Made by a program: the position numbers and the translations under genes
Origin: Candidatus Caenarcanales bacterium
GTDB taxonomy: Bacteria; Cyanobacteriota; Vampirovibrionia; LMEP-6097
Assembly: GCA_022447685.1 (NCBI GenBank)
Contig: JAKVAO010000002.1
Span: 1-64,000 of the forward strand
Length of the DNA stretch: 64,000 nt
Direction of reading: 5' to 3'
Shown: one piece after another, positions 28,750 through 37,625 of the stretch
How the letters are laid out: each line of letters starts with the position of its first letter
Numbering within the stretch: the stretch's first letter is position 1
Notes under the pieces: model-generated
The model's input: the letters and a program-made list of their open reading frames with translations, nothing else
The model's database searches: none
Told to the model about the DNA's origin: nothing

Positions 28750-31722
28750 GTGGGTAAAGAGCAAGAAATCGAAGGTAATCTAATATCTAAGCTTCAGGAG
28801 CTTAAATATACTTATCGTGAAGATATTAGAGATAAAGCTTCTTTAGATGCTAACTTTAGAGCCAAGTTTGAAGAACTTAATAAAGTAAACCTTAGTGATG
28901 CTGAATTTAAGCGCTTAATGGACCAAATAATTAGCCCTGATGTCTTTGAAACATCAAAGCACTTGAGAGAAATTAATACTTTTATTCGTGAAGATGGAAC
29001 TCCATTGCACTATACATTAGTGAATATTAAAGACTGGTGTAAAAATACCTTCGAAGTAATAAATCAGTTAAGAATAAACACTGATAATAGTCACCATCGT
29101 TATGATGTGATTCTTTTAATTAATGGTGTACCCTGTGTTCAAATTGAACTTAAGACATTAGATATTAGTCCAAGAAGAGCTATGCAGCAGATCGTAGATT
29201 ATAAAAACGAAGCTGGTAATGGTTATGGACGTACTTTAATGTGTTTTATGCAAATGTTTATAGTTAGTAACAGTAGTGAAACATATTATTTCGCTAACAA
29301 TAATGATAAACACTTTAATTTTGATGCAGATGAAAGGTTCTTGCCTGTCTACCAACATGCAGCTAAAGACAATAGAAAAATTAATAGAATAGATGAATTT
29401 GCTTCTGGCTTTCTGAGTAAATGCACCCTAGGACAAATGATCAGTAAGTATATGGTTTTAGTAGCTTGTGAGCAGAAAATCCTTCTCATGCGTCCTTATC
29501 AAATCTATGCTGTAAAAGCGATAGTAGACTGTATAAAGCAAAATGCTGGTAATGGTTATATCTGGCATACTACAGGTAGTGGTAAAACTCTGACTTCTTT
29601 TAAAGCTTCTACTTTACTGAAATACAATCCTGACATTGAAAAATGTCTTTTTGTCGTTGATAGAAAAGACTTAGACAGACAGACTAGAGAAGAATTTAAT
29701 CGTTTTCAAAATGGTTGTGTAGAAGAAAATACCAATACTGAGACTTTAGTGAAGCGTCTACTCTCTAGAGATTATGCAGATAAAGTTATAGTTACCACTA
29801 TTCAAAAGCTTGGACTTGCTCTTGATCCCAAGCATAAACAGAATTACAAAAAACGTTTAGAGCCTTTAAAAGATAAGCGCATGGTCTTTATCTTTGATGA
29901 GTGTCACCGTTCTCAGTTTGGAGATAACCATAAGGCGATAAAAGAATTCTTTCCACAGGCTCAGCTTTTTGGTTTTACAGGTACTCCAATTTTTGATAAA
30001 AACTCTAACTATAAATTTATAGAAGGTGATGAGGCTTCTAAACTCACTACTGATGATGTTTTTCAAAACCAGCTTCACGCATACACTATAACGAATGCTA
30101 TAGATGACGGTAATGTGCTTCGTTTTCATGTAGATTATTTCAAAGCAGAAGGGAAAACTGAACTTAAACAAGGTGAGTCTCTAGCAAAGAAAGCTATTAT
30201 AGAAGCGATACTCAAGAAGCATAATGCTGCTACCAATAACAAAAAGTTCAATGCGGTTTTAGCTACTGCAAAGATAAATGATGCGATAGAGTATTATAAG
30301 CTTTTTAAAAAAATTCAGAAAACTAAGCTTGAAGAAGATAGTGAATATCAAGCTTTAAATATTGCCTGTGTGTTCTCTCCTCCAGCAGAAGGCAACAAAG
30401 ATATAAAACAGTATCAAGAAGATTTACCTCAAGAAAAAGAGGATAACAAAGAAGCACCTGAAGAGAAGAAAGCTGCTCTTAGAATGATTCTTGCTGATTA
30501 TAACCAACAATATAAAACTAACCATAGTGTCAGTGAGTTTGATTCATATTACCAGGATGTACAAAAGCGTATCAAAGATCAGCAGTATCCTAATTCAGAT
30601 TTAGCTCATTCAGAGAAAATCGATATCGTCATAGTAGTTGATATGCTCCTGACAGGTTTTGACTCTAAGTATCTGAACACTCTATACGTTGATAAAAATC
30701 TTAAATACCATGGCTTGATTCAGGCATTCTCTAGAACGAATAGAGTTCTTAATGATACTAAGCCTTATGGAAACATTATGGATTTTCGTTATCAAGAAGA
30801 TGCTGTAAATGAAGCAGTGGCTATGTTCTCTGGTGAAGCAGAAAAAGAAAGAGCTAAAGAGATATGGCTAGTAGATAAAGCTCCCGTGGTTATAGAAAAA
30901 TTAGATGAAGCAGTGCATGGTCTTATAAACTTCATGGAGTCTCAAGGCTTAGACTATAGTGCAGCAGATGTATCTAATCTAAAGGGAGATGCTGCTCGCT
31001 CTGAGTTTGTAAAACGTTTTAAAGATGTTCAACGTTATAAAGTTCAATTAGATCAATATACTGACCTTACAGAGGAAGATAAATCTAAGATAGATGCGAT
31101 TTTACCTGAAGAAGATTTGAAGAGTATGCGTGGGGCATATTTGAGTACAGCTCAAAGATTAAGGGCTGAACGAGATGATAAGAATGAAATAATTTCTCCA
31201 GAGATTCAAGAATTAGATTTTGAGTTTGTTCTATTCTCTTCCTCTCTTATAGACTATGACTACATCATGGAATTAGTAGCTAGATCTACTCAAACTGGTG
31301 GCACAGAAAAAGAAGAAATGAGTCGAGATCAAATAGTGTCTTTACTCTGTTCTGATGCTAAATTCATGGATAAAAGAGAAGATATTATCGCTTACATGGA
31401 CACTCTAAAAACTGGTGTCGCTATGACGAAAGAAGAAGTTATAGCAGGCTTAGAAGAGTTTCTAGCAGCTAAAAATTCAAATGAGTTAACACAAATTGCA
31501 AATAAATATGAAATTAAAGAGCAGGCTATGAAAGAGTTTGTAGATTTGATACTATTGCGTAAAATCTTTGATGATGAATTACTAACAGATCTTTTAGCTC
31601 CTAAAGGCTTAGGTTGGAAAGAGCGCACTAAAGTAAAGCTAGAACTAATGAAAGATCTTATACCACTTCTTAAGAAGCAAGCAAATGGACGTGAAATCTC
31701 AGGGTTAAGTGTCTATGAATAG
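28750..31722 (+). CDS. hsdR: Type I restriction enzyme, R subunit
   Basis: 990 residues from a GTG start. The N-terminal PD-(D/E)xK nuclease has Asp119, Glu133 and Lys135 (YDV, then IELK). The SF2 motor has Walker A TTGSGKT (274-280), DECH (383-386), FTGTP and the later helicase motifs (LTGFDSKYLNTLYVDK, QAFSRTNR). The C-terminal region docks to the methylase core. It translocates DNA and cuts at a distance from unmethylated sites. It is first in an unusual order, hsdR-hsdS-anticodon nuclease-hsdM, all overlapping or abutting. No disabling mutation is seen. Confidence 0.97.
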   Translation: MGKEQEIEGNLISKLQELKYTYREDIRDKASLDANFRAKFEELNKVNLSDAEFKRLMDQIISPDVFETSKHLREINTFIREDGTPLHYTLVNIKDWCKNTFEVINQLRINTDNSHHRYDVILLINGVPCVQIELKTLDISPRRAMQQIVDYKNEAGNGYGRTLMCFMQMFIVSNSSETYYFANNNDKHFNFDADERFLPVYQHAAKDNRKINRIDEFASGFLSKCTLGQMISKYMVLVACEQKILLMRPYQIYAVKAIVDCIKQNAGNGYIWHTTGSGKTLTSFKASTLLKYNPDIEKCLFVVDRKDLDRQTREEFNRFQNGCVEENTNTETLVKRLLSRDYADKVIVTTIQKLGLALDPKHKQNYKKRLEPLKDKRMVFIFDECHRSQFGDNHKAIKEFFPQAQLFGFTGTPIFDKNSNYKFIEGDEASKLTTDDVFQNQLHAYTITNAIDDGNVLRFHVDYFKAEGKTELKQGESLAKKAIIEAILKKHNAATNNKKFNAVLATAKINDAIEYYKLFKKIQKTKLEEDSEYQALNIACVFSPPAEGNKDIKQYQEDLPQEKEDNKEAPEEKKAALRMILADYNQQYKTNHSVSEFDSYYQDVQKRIKDQQYPNSDLAHSEKIDIVIVVDMLLTGFDSKYLNTLYVDKNLKYHGLIQAFSRTNRVLNDTKPYGNIMDFRYQEDAVNEAVAMFSGEAEKERAKEIWLVDKAPVVIEKLDEAVHGLINFMESQGLDYSAADVSNLKGDAARSEFVKRFKDVQRYKVQLDQYTDLTEEDKSKIDAILPEEDLKSMRGAYLSTAQRLRAERDDKNEIISPEIQELDFEFVLFSSSLIDYDYIMELVARSTQTGGTEKEEMSRDQIVSLLCSDAKFMDKREDIIAYMDTLKTGVAMTKEEVIAGLEEFLAAKNSNELTQIANKYEIKEQAMKEFVDLILLRKIFDDELLTDLLAPKGLGWKERTKVKLELMKDLIPLLKKQANGREISGLSVYE

Positions 31723-32998
31723 TAAAGTAAAATCTAAGAGAGCTTTAATTCCTAAACTCAGGTTTCCTGAATTTGAGGGGGAGTGGGTTGATTACTCTAT
31801 AGGGTGTTTAACGGATGTTATTGCAGGTGCAACTCCTAGTACTTCTAACCCATCTTATTGGGATGGTAATATTCCTTGGATGAATTCTGGTGAATTGAAT
31901 AAAAAAAAAGTTTTTGATGTTAAAAATAGAATAACAAAACTAGGCTTAAAAGAATCAAGTACAAAGCTAATACCAGTCAATAGTGTGCTCGTTGGTTTAG
32001 CAGGACAAGGTAAAACAAGAGGTACTGTAGCCATGAACTATATTGAATTGTGTATTAATCAGTCTATAGCATCAATATTGCCAAATCAAAGTAAATTTGT
32101 GCCTAATTTTTTATTTTATAAATTAGATTCTATGTATCAATACCTTAGATCTATCTCTAAAGGTGAAGGAGGAAGAGGGGGATTGAATCTTCAACTAATT
32201 AAGTCTGTGAAAGTCCAAATGCCTAAAATTCTCCCCGAACAACAAAAAATAGCAAACTGCCTATCATCTATTGATAGAGTGATTGACTTTGAGAATGATA
32301 AATTAATTAATCTAAAAGAGCACAAAAAAGGTTTATTGCAAAAACTTTTCCCTACTGAAGGTGAGAAGGTTCCAGAACTCAGGTTTCCTGAGTTTGAGCG
32401 GGAGTGGGTTGAGAAGAGACTTGGGGAGGTCTTTTTAAGAATTAAAACTAAAAACAAGAACAATAATTCTAATATTCTGACAATATCTGCTCAGCATGGT
32501 TTAGTAAATCAATTACAATTTTTTAAAAAGCGTATAGCGAGTAAAGACCTCACTGGATACTATTTATTGCATAAGGGAGATTTTGCATATAATAAAAGTT
32601 ATTCTAATGGTTACCCAATGGGAGCAATTAAACCATTAAAGTACTATAATTCAGGTGTAGTTTCGACTTTATATATATGTTTCCGAATAAAAAATGATAC
32701 TGACAATCATAGTTCATTTTTTGAACAATATTTTGATGCTGGTGTTTTGAATAGTGAATTGTCTAAAATAGCTCAGGAAGGTGGACGAAACCATGGTTTA
32801 TTAAACATTGGAATTAATGACTTTTTTGAAAAAGTTAAAATATATTCTCCACTTCCTGAGGAACAACAAAAAATAGCAAACTGTTTATCATCTATTGATA
32901 AAGTCATTGATCTTCAAGAAGAAAAAATCACAAATCTGAAAGAACACAAAAAAGGGCTAATGCAGCAGCTTTTCCCTAATATTGAGGAGCTTAGCTAA
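31709..32998 (+). CDS. hsdS: Type I restriction enzyme, S (specificity) subunit
   Basis: 429 residues with two target-recognition domains (about 20-180 and 225-395), each followed by a conserved helical spacer containing NCLSSIDxVID and LKEHKKGL. The two halves begin with near-identical RFPEFE blocks. At DNA level, 31755-31791 and 32376-32412 are 37-base direct repeats differing at 2 positions, and a second repeat pair starts at 32237 and 32861. Such repeats allow target-domain swapping by recombination. The gene overlaps hsdR by 14 bases. An ATG at 31715 after AGGG is an alternative start. The stop abuts the next ATG. Confidence 0.95.
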   Translation: MSMNSKVKSKRALIPKLRFPEFEGEWVDYSIGCLTDVIAGATPSTSNPSYWDGNIPWMNSGELNKKKVFDVKNRITKLGLKESSTKLIPVNSVLVGLAGQGKTRGTVAMNYIELCINQSIASILPNQSKFVPNFLFYKLDSMYQYLRSISKGEGGRGGLNLQLIKSVKVQMPKILPEQQKIANCLSSIDRVIDFENDKLINLKEHKKGLLQKLFPTEGEKVPELRFPEFEREWVEKRLGEVFLRIKTKNKNNNSNILTISAQHGLVNQLQFFKKRIASKDLTGYYLLHKGDFAYNKSYSNGYPMGAIKPLKYYNSGVVSTLYICFRIKNDTDNHSSFFEQYFDAGVLNSELSKIAQEGGRNHGLLNIGINDFFEKVKIYSPLPEEQQKIANCLSSIDKVIDLQEEKITNLKEHKKGLMQQLFPNIEELS

Positions 32999-34102
32999 AT
33001 GAATCAAGAAGCTAAGATTTATTCTTACAACTCTCTAGACAAAGTTACTAGACGTATTCGTGATGATCTTAATAGCCAAGATTTAGTTTTACTCTTTGCA
33101 TATAACGGTACTGGTAAGACCAGCTTATCTATGACTTTTAAAGATCAAGGTAAGAAAAAAGTTGATAGAGATACGCTCTACTTCAATGCATTTACTGAAG
33201 ATTTGTTTTACTGGGATAATGATCTAGAATCTGATACAGATAGAGGCTTACACTTTAACCAAAATTCTGTTTTCTTTGATGGCTTTGAGAGACTTGAGCT
33301 TGAGACTCGTGTATTTAGTTTCTTAGAGAGATATGCTGATTTTAATTTTAAGATTAATTATAAAAATTACAAAATCACTTTCTATAAAGGTGAAGAAGAG
33401 AATATTAAAATCTCACGTGGCGAAGAAAATATTTTTATCTGGTCAGTATTTTTATCTATCTGCGAATTAGTCATTGAAGGAAATGATTCTTATTCATGGG
33501 TTAAATATATTTATATAGATGATCCTATATCTTCACTCGATGATAATAATGCTATCGCTGTAGCCTGTGATCTAGCTGGACTTATAAAAGAAGGACTTGA
33601 AAACTCTGAGCCATTAAAAATAATAATTTCCTCGCATCACAGTTTATTTTTTAATATCCTTTATAACGAATTTAAAAACAATAAGAAAGTAAAAAAATCA
33701 GTTTATTTCTATCATAGAGCTACTAAGTCAGAGATTTATACTTTAAGAAGCACTGATGAAAGCCCATTTTTCAACCACATAGCACTCTTAAGTCAGCTTA
33801 AAGAAGCTGTCGAGAAAAGAGAACTCTATACTTATCATTTCAATATCTTACGCTCTATTTTAGAGAAAACTGCTACATTTTTTGGGTATAAAGATTTTTC
33901 ACAATGCATTCATAATCTTGATGATGAAACACTTTACGCTAGAGCATTAAACTTAATGAGTCATGGTAAGCATTCGATATATGAGCCTAGAGAGATGGTA
34001 GAAGATACTAAAGAACTTTTCATAAGAATATTTGAGGGCTTCAGAAAACACTATGACTTTAAATTACCTGAATTAACTAAAAAGGCAGAAGTAAATGACT
34101 GA
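32999..34102 (+). CDS. PrrC-like anticodon nuclease (suicidal tRNA nuclease)
   Basis: 367 residues, close to E. coli PrrC (about 396). An ABC/AAA-type NTPase domain fills the first two thirds: P-loop AYNGTGKTS (34-42), signature-like ISRGEEN (138-144), Walker B/D-loop DDPISSLDD (174-182) and an H-loop-like SSHHS (211-215). The C-terminal domain has Arg285, Glu289 and His322, matching the Arg-x3-Glu ... His catalytic triad and spacing described for PrrC. PrrC is kept silent by a type I restriction complex and cleaves tRNA-Lys when a phage disables it. The position between hsdS and hsdM is the same kind of nesting. The tRNA target here is unknown. Confidence 0.85.
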   Translation: MNQEAKIYSYNSLDKVTRRIRDDLNSQDLVLLFAYNGTGKTSLSMTFKDQGKKKVDRDTLYFNAFTEDLFYWDNDLESDTDRGLHFNQNSVFFDGFERLELETRVFSFLERYADFNFKINYKNYKITFYKGEEENIKISRGEENIFIWSVFLSICELVIEGNDSYSWVKYIYIDDPISSLDDNNAIAVACDLAGLIKEGLENSEPLKIIISSHHSLFFNILYNEFKNNKKVKKSVYFYHRATKSEIYTLRSTDESPFFNHIALLSQLKEAVEKRELYTYHFNILRSILEKTATFFGYKDFSQCIHNLDDETLYARALNLMSHGKHSIYEPREMVEDTKELFIRIFEGFRKHYDFKLPELTKKAEVND

Positions 34103-35708
34103 TAAAGAACAAAAAGAATTAGGTAAAATACTGTGGGCTATAGCAGATCAGCTCAGAGGAGCTATGAACGCTGATGACTTTAGAGACTACATGCTCTCTT
34201 TTCTATTCTTGCGTTACATCTCAGATAACTATGAAGAAGTTGCTAAAAGAGAATTAGGTGCAGACTACCCTAAAGAAGGTAAGGACAATAAAACGCCTCT
34301 TCAGTTATGGTATGAAAAAAATCCAGATGATATAGCTTCATTTGAGGATCTTATGCGCAGGCAGGTTCACTATGTGATTAAAGCAGATCATCTCTGGGGT
34401 AATATATCAGACATGGCTCGCAGGCAAGATGCTGAGCTTTTAAATACTCTAGAGGCTTCATTTAACTACATAGAAAAAGAATCTTTCTCTAGTAGCTTTC
34501 AAGGGCTATTCTCAGAAATTAACCTAAGCTCAGAGAAACTAGGAAAGGAATACTCTGATAAAAATTCTAAGCTTTGTAATATCATTAGTAAAATTTCAGA
34601 TGGTTTAGCAGAGTTCTCTACAGATAAAGATACTTTAGGGGATGCTTATGAATATCTTATAGGGCAGTTTGCAGCAGGTTCAGGTAAGAAGGCTGGTGAG
34701 TTCTATACACCTCAGCAGATATCAAGTGTACTTTCAGCTATAGTGTGCCTTGATAGTCAAGACCCTAGTACAGGATATAGAAAACATTTAGATACAGTTT
34801 TTGATTTTGCCTGTGGTTCAGGTTCTTTACTTCTAAATGTCCGTAATAAGTTAGGTACACATGGTATCGGTAAAATTTATGGACAAGAAAAAAATATAAC
34901 TACGTATAACCTTGCAAGAATGAATATGTTGCTTCATGGGGTGAAAGATTCTGAGTTTGAGATTCATCATGGTGATACCTTAGACAATGACTGGGAATTT
35001 CTAAAAGAAGAGAATCCTACTAAAAAGCCTTACTTTGATGCAGTAGTAGCTAACCCACCTTTTAGTTTACGTTGGTCCCCTACTGATACTCATGCTGAAG
35101 ATTTTCGTTTTAAAAACTATGGTGTAGCTCCAAAGTCTGCTGCTGATTTTGCTTTTCTTCTTCATGGTTTTCACTATCTAAAAGATGAGGGTGTTATGGC
35201 TATTATTCTTCCTCATGGTGTGCTTTTCCGTGGAGGAGCTGAGGAAAGGATTAGACGTAAACTCTTAGCTGATGGAAATATCGATACTGTTATCGGGCTT
35301 CCAGCTAATCTCTTCTACTCTACTGGTATTCCTGTCTGTATATTAGTCCTGAAGAAATGTAAAAAATCAGATGATGTTTTATTTATAAATGCTAGTGAAA
35401 ATTATGAAAAAGGTAAACGCCAAAACTATTTGAGCCCTAAGCAGATAGGTAAAATCATTGATACTTATCAGTATAGAAAAGAAGAAGATCGTTACTCCCG
35501 TAGAGTATCTTTAGAAGAGATAGCAGAAGAGAATGATTACAATCTTAATATCTCACGTTACATAAGCACTCAAGAGCCTGAAAAAGAGGTGATACTTAAA
35601 GATGTTAATGAAACGCTAGTTAATATAGATAAAGATCTTAAAAAAGCAGTAATAGAGCATAATCAGTTTTTAAAAGAGCTTGGTTTGGATTTATTGCCTG
35701 AGTCATAA
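34095..35708 (+). CDS. hsdM: Type I restriction enzyme, M (methylase) subunit
   Basis: 537 residues. The N-terminal helical domain (HsdM_N, about 1-150) is followed by the N6-adenine methyltransferase domain with motif I DFACGSGS (from Asp237) and catalytic motif IV NPPF (320-323). A C-terminal helical tail binds HsdS. With HsdS it methylates the host's recognition sites. It overlaps the anticodon nuclease gene by 8 bases, so the suicide effector and the methylase are made together. The gene looks intact. Confidence 0.97.
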   Translation: MTDKEQKELGKILWAIADQLRGAMNADDFRDYMLSFLFLRYISDNYEEVAKRELGADYPKEGKDNKTPLQLWYEKNPDDIASFEDLMRRQVHYVIKADHLWGNISDMARRQDAELLNTLEASFNYIEKESFSSSFQGLFSEINLSSEKLGKEYSDKNSKLCNIISKISDGLAEFSTDKDTLGDAYEYLIGQFAAGSGKKAGEFYTPQQISSVLSAIVCLDSQDPSTGYRKHLDTVFDFACGSGSLLLNVRNKLGTHGIGKIYGQEKNITTYNLARMNMLLHGVKDSEFEIHHGDTLDNDWEFLKEENPTKKPYFDAVVANPPFSLRWSPTDTHAEDFRFKNYGVAPKSAADFAFLLHGFHYLKDEGVMAIILPHGVLFRGGAEERIRRKLLADGNIDTVIGLPANLFYSTGIPVCILVLKKCKKSDDVLFINASENYEKGKRQNYLSPKQIGKIIDTYQYRKEEDRYSRRVSLEEIAEENDYNLNISRYISTQEPEKEVILKDVNETLVNIDKDLKKAVIEHNQFLKELGLDLLPES

Positions 35709-36000
35709 AACTCATTACGATTTTATGATTCAATAAATATATAAGCCTCTCTAGTTCTGGCTTGTCATTTCATAGGGTAGTTTATTCGGGTACAACTACT
35801 GCTAGTACATATTTTTCAGAGGTTTTGCGGTGCTTAACTTCAACTTTGTTGTATTAATATTTTTCTTGAAAATCAATTAACAAAAGTTTTTTAACCTAAA
35901 TAGAATCTATAACAATATGAAGGAAAAAACAATAGAGATTTTAAGTTAATCGACAAATAAACTTGCAATAGTTATCTTTTTTAAGTAAAGTTATATACGA
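35709..36000. other. Non-coding AT-rich gap after hsdM
   Basis: No open frame of note on either strand and no clear terminator for hsdM. This stretch precedes the structured leader of the secreted 87-residue gene and probably holds its promoter. Confidence 0.5.
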
Positions 36001-36225
36001 GATTACTAATGTAATCTTGGGGTTTCATAGCCTCCCTAATAGCAGTCGATAGAGATATCAGACTGTAAAAACGATATCTCCTGGCTTTTTAGCCGGGAGA
36101 CTGTGGTGCATGTCCAGAGCTTCTTAGCTTAAAGACTATGGTATTCGTTCTATTAGGCGAACTATGAACTCCCGGCTCTTATGTTTTAAGAGTTAAATAA
36201 ATAGATAAATATAGGAGTTCATATA
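36001..36225 (+). promoter_or_regulatory. Structured leader RNA with mutually exclusive pairings over the start codon
   Basis: Seen directly: hairpin 36001-36016; P1 36052-36059 with 36073-36080 (8 bp, perfect); P2 36078-36086 with 36091-36099 (9 bp, one G-U, UUUU loop); P2-alt 36091-36099 with 36169-36177 (9 bp, perfect); P3 36163-36172 with 36214-36223 (10 bp, perfect), which covers the GGAG ribosome-binding site. P1 clashes with P2, P2 with P2-alt, and P2-alt with P3. The layout predicts an OFF state (P2+P3) and an ON state (P1+P2-alt). The ligand or trigger is unknown. Confidence 0.6.
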
Positions 36226-36489
36226 ATGCGTATATTATTAGTAATATGTTGTTTCTTAGTAAGCTCTTCAGCTTTTGCTGAAACAAGTTACAGTATCAAA
36301 GATCCAAAAATCATACAAGCCCTTCAAAGCTATATAAAAATATTTGGTTATAGCTGTGACGAAGTGGATCATGCTGATAGACTGCCATGGAATGATAATT
36401 TTAGTGTTTGGTGTAAAAAGAATGGATATTTAAAATACCATTACGAGCTTGAAGATCTTGGTGGGAAATATATTGTTCATGTTAAATAG
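36226..36489 (+). CDS. Small secreted protein, unknown
   Basis: 87 residues with a clear signal peptide (MRILLVICCFLVSSSAFA, cleavage after Ala18) and a mature domain of about 69 residues containing two cysteines (YSCDEVD and VWCKKNG) that could form a disulphide. No known family. The ribosome-binding site GGAG lies 9 bases before the ATG and can be masked by the upstream leader. It is followed after 20 bases by the TRL-family gene and shares its terminator. Presumably periplasmic. Confidence 0.75.
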   Translation: MRILLVICCFLVSSSAFAETSYSIKDPKIIQALQSYIKIFGYSCDEVDHADRLPWNDNFSVWCKKNGYLKYHYELEDLGGKYIVHVK

Positions 36490-36509
36490 ATTTAAAAAAG
36501 GAGAAAGAA

Positions 36510-36821
36510 ATGAAAAATAAAATCAATAAAATATTAATTGCTGTAGGTTTAGTTGCAAGTCTGGCAGTGCCTGCTAATGCAGCCCTATTTAAAGAATCTA
36601 CAATTCCTGGACATGCTACTGGTGCTATTCCTAATAATATTTATCAAATGAAGAAAGGTGAATCGAACTATATTTCTATTCTAGGTTTATTTCACTTTGG
36701 TGATGGCGGGGTAAGTACAGCTGCTAAAAATGGTAATGTTCGTAAAGTTAGTTTTGTTGACCATAAAACTACTAGCTATATTGTATTTAGGAAGAATAAG
36801 ACTGTTGTTTATGGTGATTAA
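36510..36821 (+). CDS. TRL-like family secreted protein
   Basis: 103 residues. Signal peptide about 1-24 (cleavage near ANA-ALF). The mature part has the pattern of the TRL (tRNA-associated locus) family: SILGLFHFGDGGVSTAAKNG, then VRKVSFVDHKTTSY and a final strand ending VVYGD. The family's function is unknown. A strong AAAGGAG site lies before the ATG. It is the second gene of the two-gene secreted unit and ends 10 bases before a terminator hairpin. The TRL family is named for loci near tRNA genes, which fits this tRNA-linked island. Confidence 0.8.
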   Translation: MKNKINKILIAVGLVASLAVPANAALFKESTIPGHATGAIPNNIYQMKKGESNYISILGLFHFGDGGVSTAAKNGNVRKVSFVDHKTTSYIVFRKNKTVVYGD

Positions 36822-36831
36822 TTCTTAATGA

Positions 36832-36875
36832 AAAGGAGTGAAATATATTAATTGATCACTCCTTTATTTATTTTT
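36832..36875 (+). terminator. Rho-independent terminator after the TRL-like gene
   Basis: A 9-bp perfect stem (AAAGGAGTG at 36832-36840 with CACTCCTTT at 36857-36865), a 16-base loop and a T-rich ATTTATTTTTG tail. Confidence 0.75.
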
Positions 36876-36923
36876 GTTAATTTTCCTTATGTCGTGAGGT
36901 ATCATAAAAGAAATTGACAACTC

Positions 36924-37499
36924 TTATAAAATACAACCTCTCTGCAAAACACTATTAATCAGCTTTAAAATCTTTTTGCACACGGCAATATTCTTTTCTT
37001 TAAATTCTTTAGCTGTTTTATTATTTGCTAGAGCATCATATGCAAAAGGGTTATGATAAAAAAACAATTTACTATATCTGCTTAATATGTTCTGGATGTG
37101 CTGAATCTTCAAGCTTAAGGGTTTCTTTTTTGAATAATAGACATAAGCAATTAAAGCCTCTGAATCTATTGACCCGAGCTTTGGAAGTTCTATCAATAGT
37201 GAAGTTACTAGCATTTTGTAATCAAAGTTATATTTATGGATAAAATCCTCACTGTCATAATTAGATTTAATAATAAGTTCCTTAATAAGCTTTTCATGTT
37301 TCTGGAACTCAGTATTTTCTTGTGAAATAAATTCATATAATTCATTAACAAGAGTTCTTAACTTTTGGTCACAGTCACTTGAGAAGCTGTTGAGTGTATA
37401 ATGATTCTGCTTGTTAGGTAATAATACTTTATTAAGCTTATAAATATTTCTTACTAAATATTGCTTATTTGCTATTTCCACTGGAATGTTTTTCTCCAT
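36924..37499 (-). CDS. Unknown protein downstream of the RT module
   Basis: 191 residues, lysine-rich, predicted mostly helical, no signal peptide and no recognised family. AAGGAG lies 6 bases before the ATG. Its C-terminal part (NPFAYDALANNKTAKEF, then CKKILKLINSV) has regularly spaced hydrophobics. It follows the reverse transcriptase on the same strand after a gap of 126 bases that contains a stem-closed RNA. By position it is a candidate effector or accessory of the RT module, but it could be an independent gene. Confidence 0.7.
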   Translation of the reverse strand: MEKNIPVEIANKQYLVRNIYKLNKVLLPNKQNHYTLNSFSSDCDQKLRTLVNELYEFISQENTEFQKHEKLIKELIIKSNYDSEDFIHKYNFDYKMLVTSLLIELPKLGSIDSEALIAYVYYSKKKPLSLKIQHIQNILSRYSKLFFYHNPFAYDALANNKTAKEFKEKNIAVCKKILKLINSVLQRGCIL

Positions 37500-37539
37500 A
37501 ATTATCTCCTTATTAGTTAGTTCTATTTATTAAAAAAGC

Positions 37540-37610
37540 TTTGAGCGTTCGGATTAGTGCAAGGTCCCTAAAATAGTAGGGCTATGGTTTATCCTGTGTG
37601 AACGCTCAAA
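37540..37610 (-). ncRNA. Stem-closed structured RNA at the 3' end of the RT gene
   Basis: A perfect 11-bp outer stem pairs 37540-37550 with 37600-37610. Inside are a 4-bp helix (37551-37554 with 37591-37594) and a 5-bp hairpin CCCTA/TAGGG (37566-37570 with 37577-37581, 6-base loop). On the minus strand the outer stem is followed by GCTTTTTT, so it can also act as a terminator. It is too elaborate for a plain terminator (49-base loop). It could be a template or non-coding RNA used by the adjacent reverse transcriptase; this is inference. No group II domain V motif is visible. Confidence 0.55.
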
Positions 37611-37625
37611 CGTTTTGGTTTGAAG

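Noticed and set aside
36078..36099. Terminator of hsdM
   Set aside because: The hairpin is strong but no T-run follows it, and it fits better into the leader-switch pairing.
37540..37610. Integron attC site or group II domain V
   Set aside because: The core GTTRRRY/RYYYAAC pattern and the AGC...GAAA...GTT helix of domain V are both absent.
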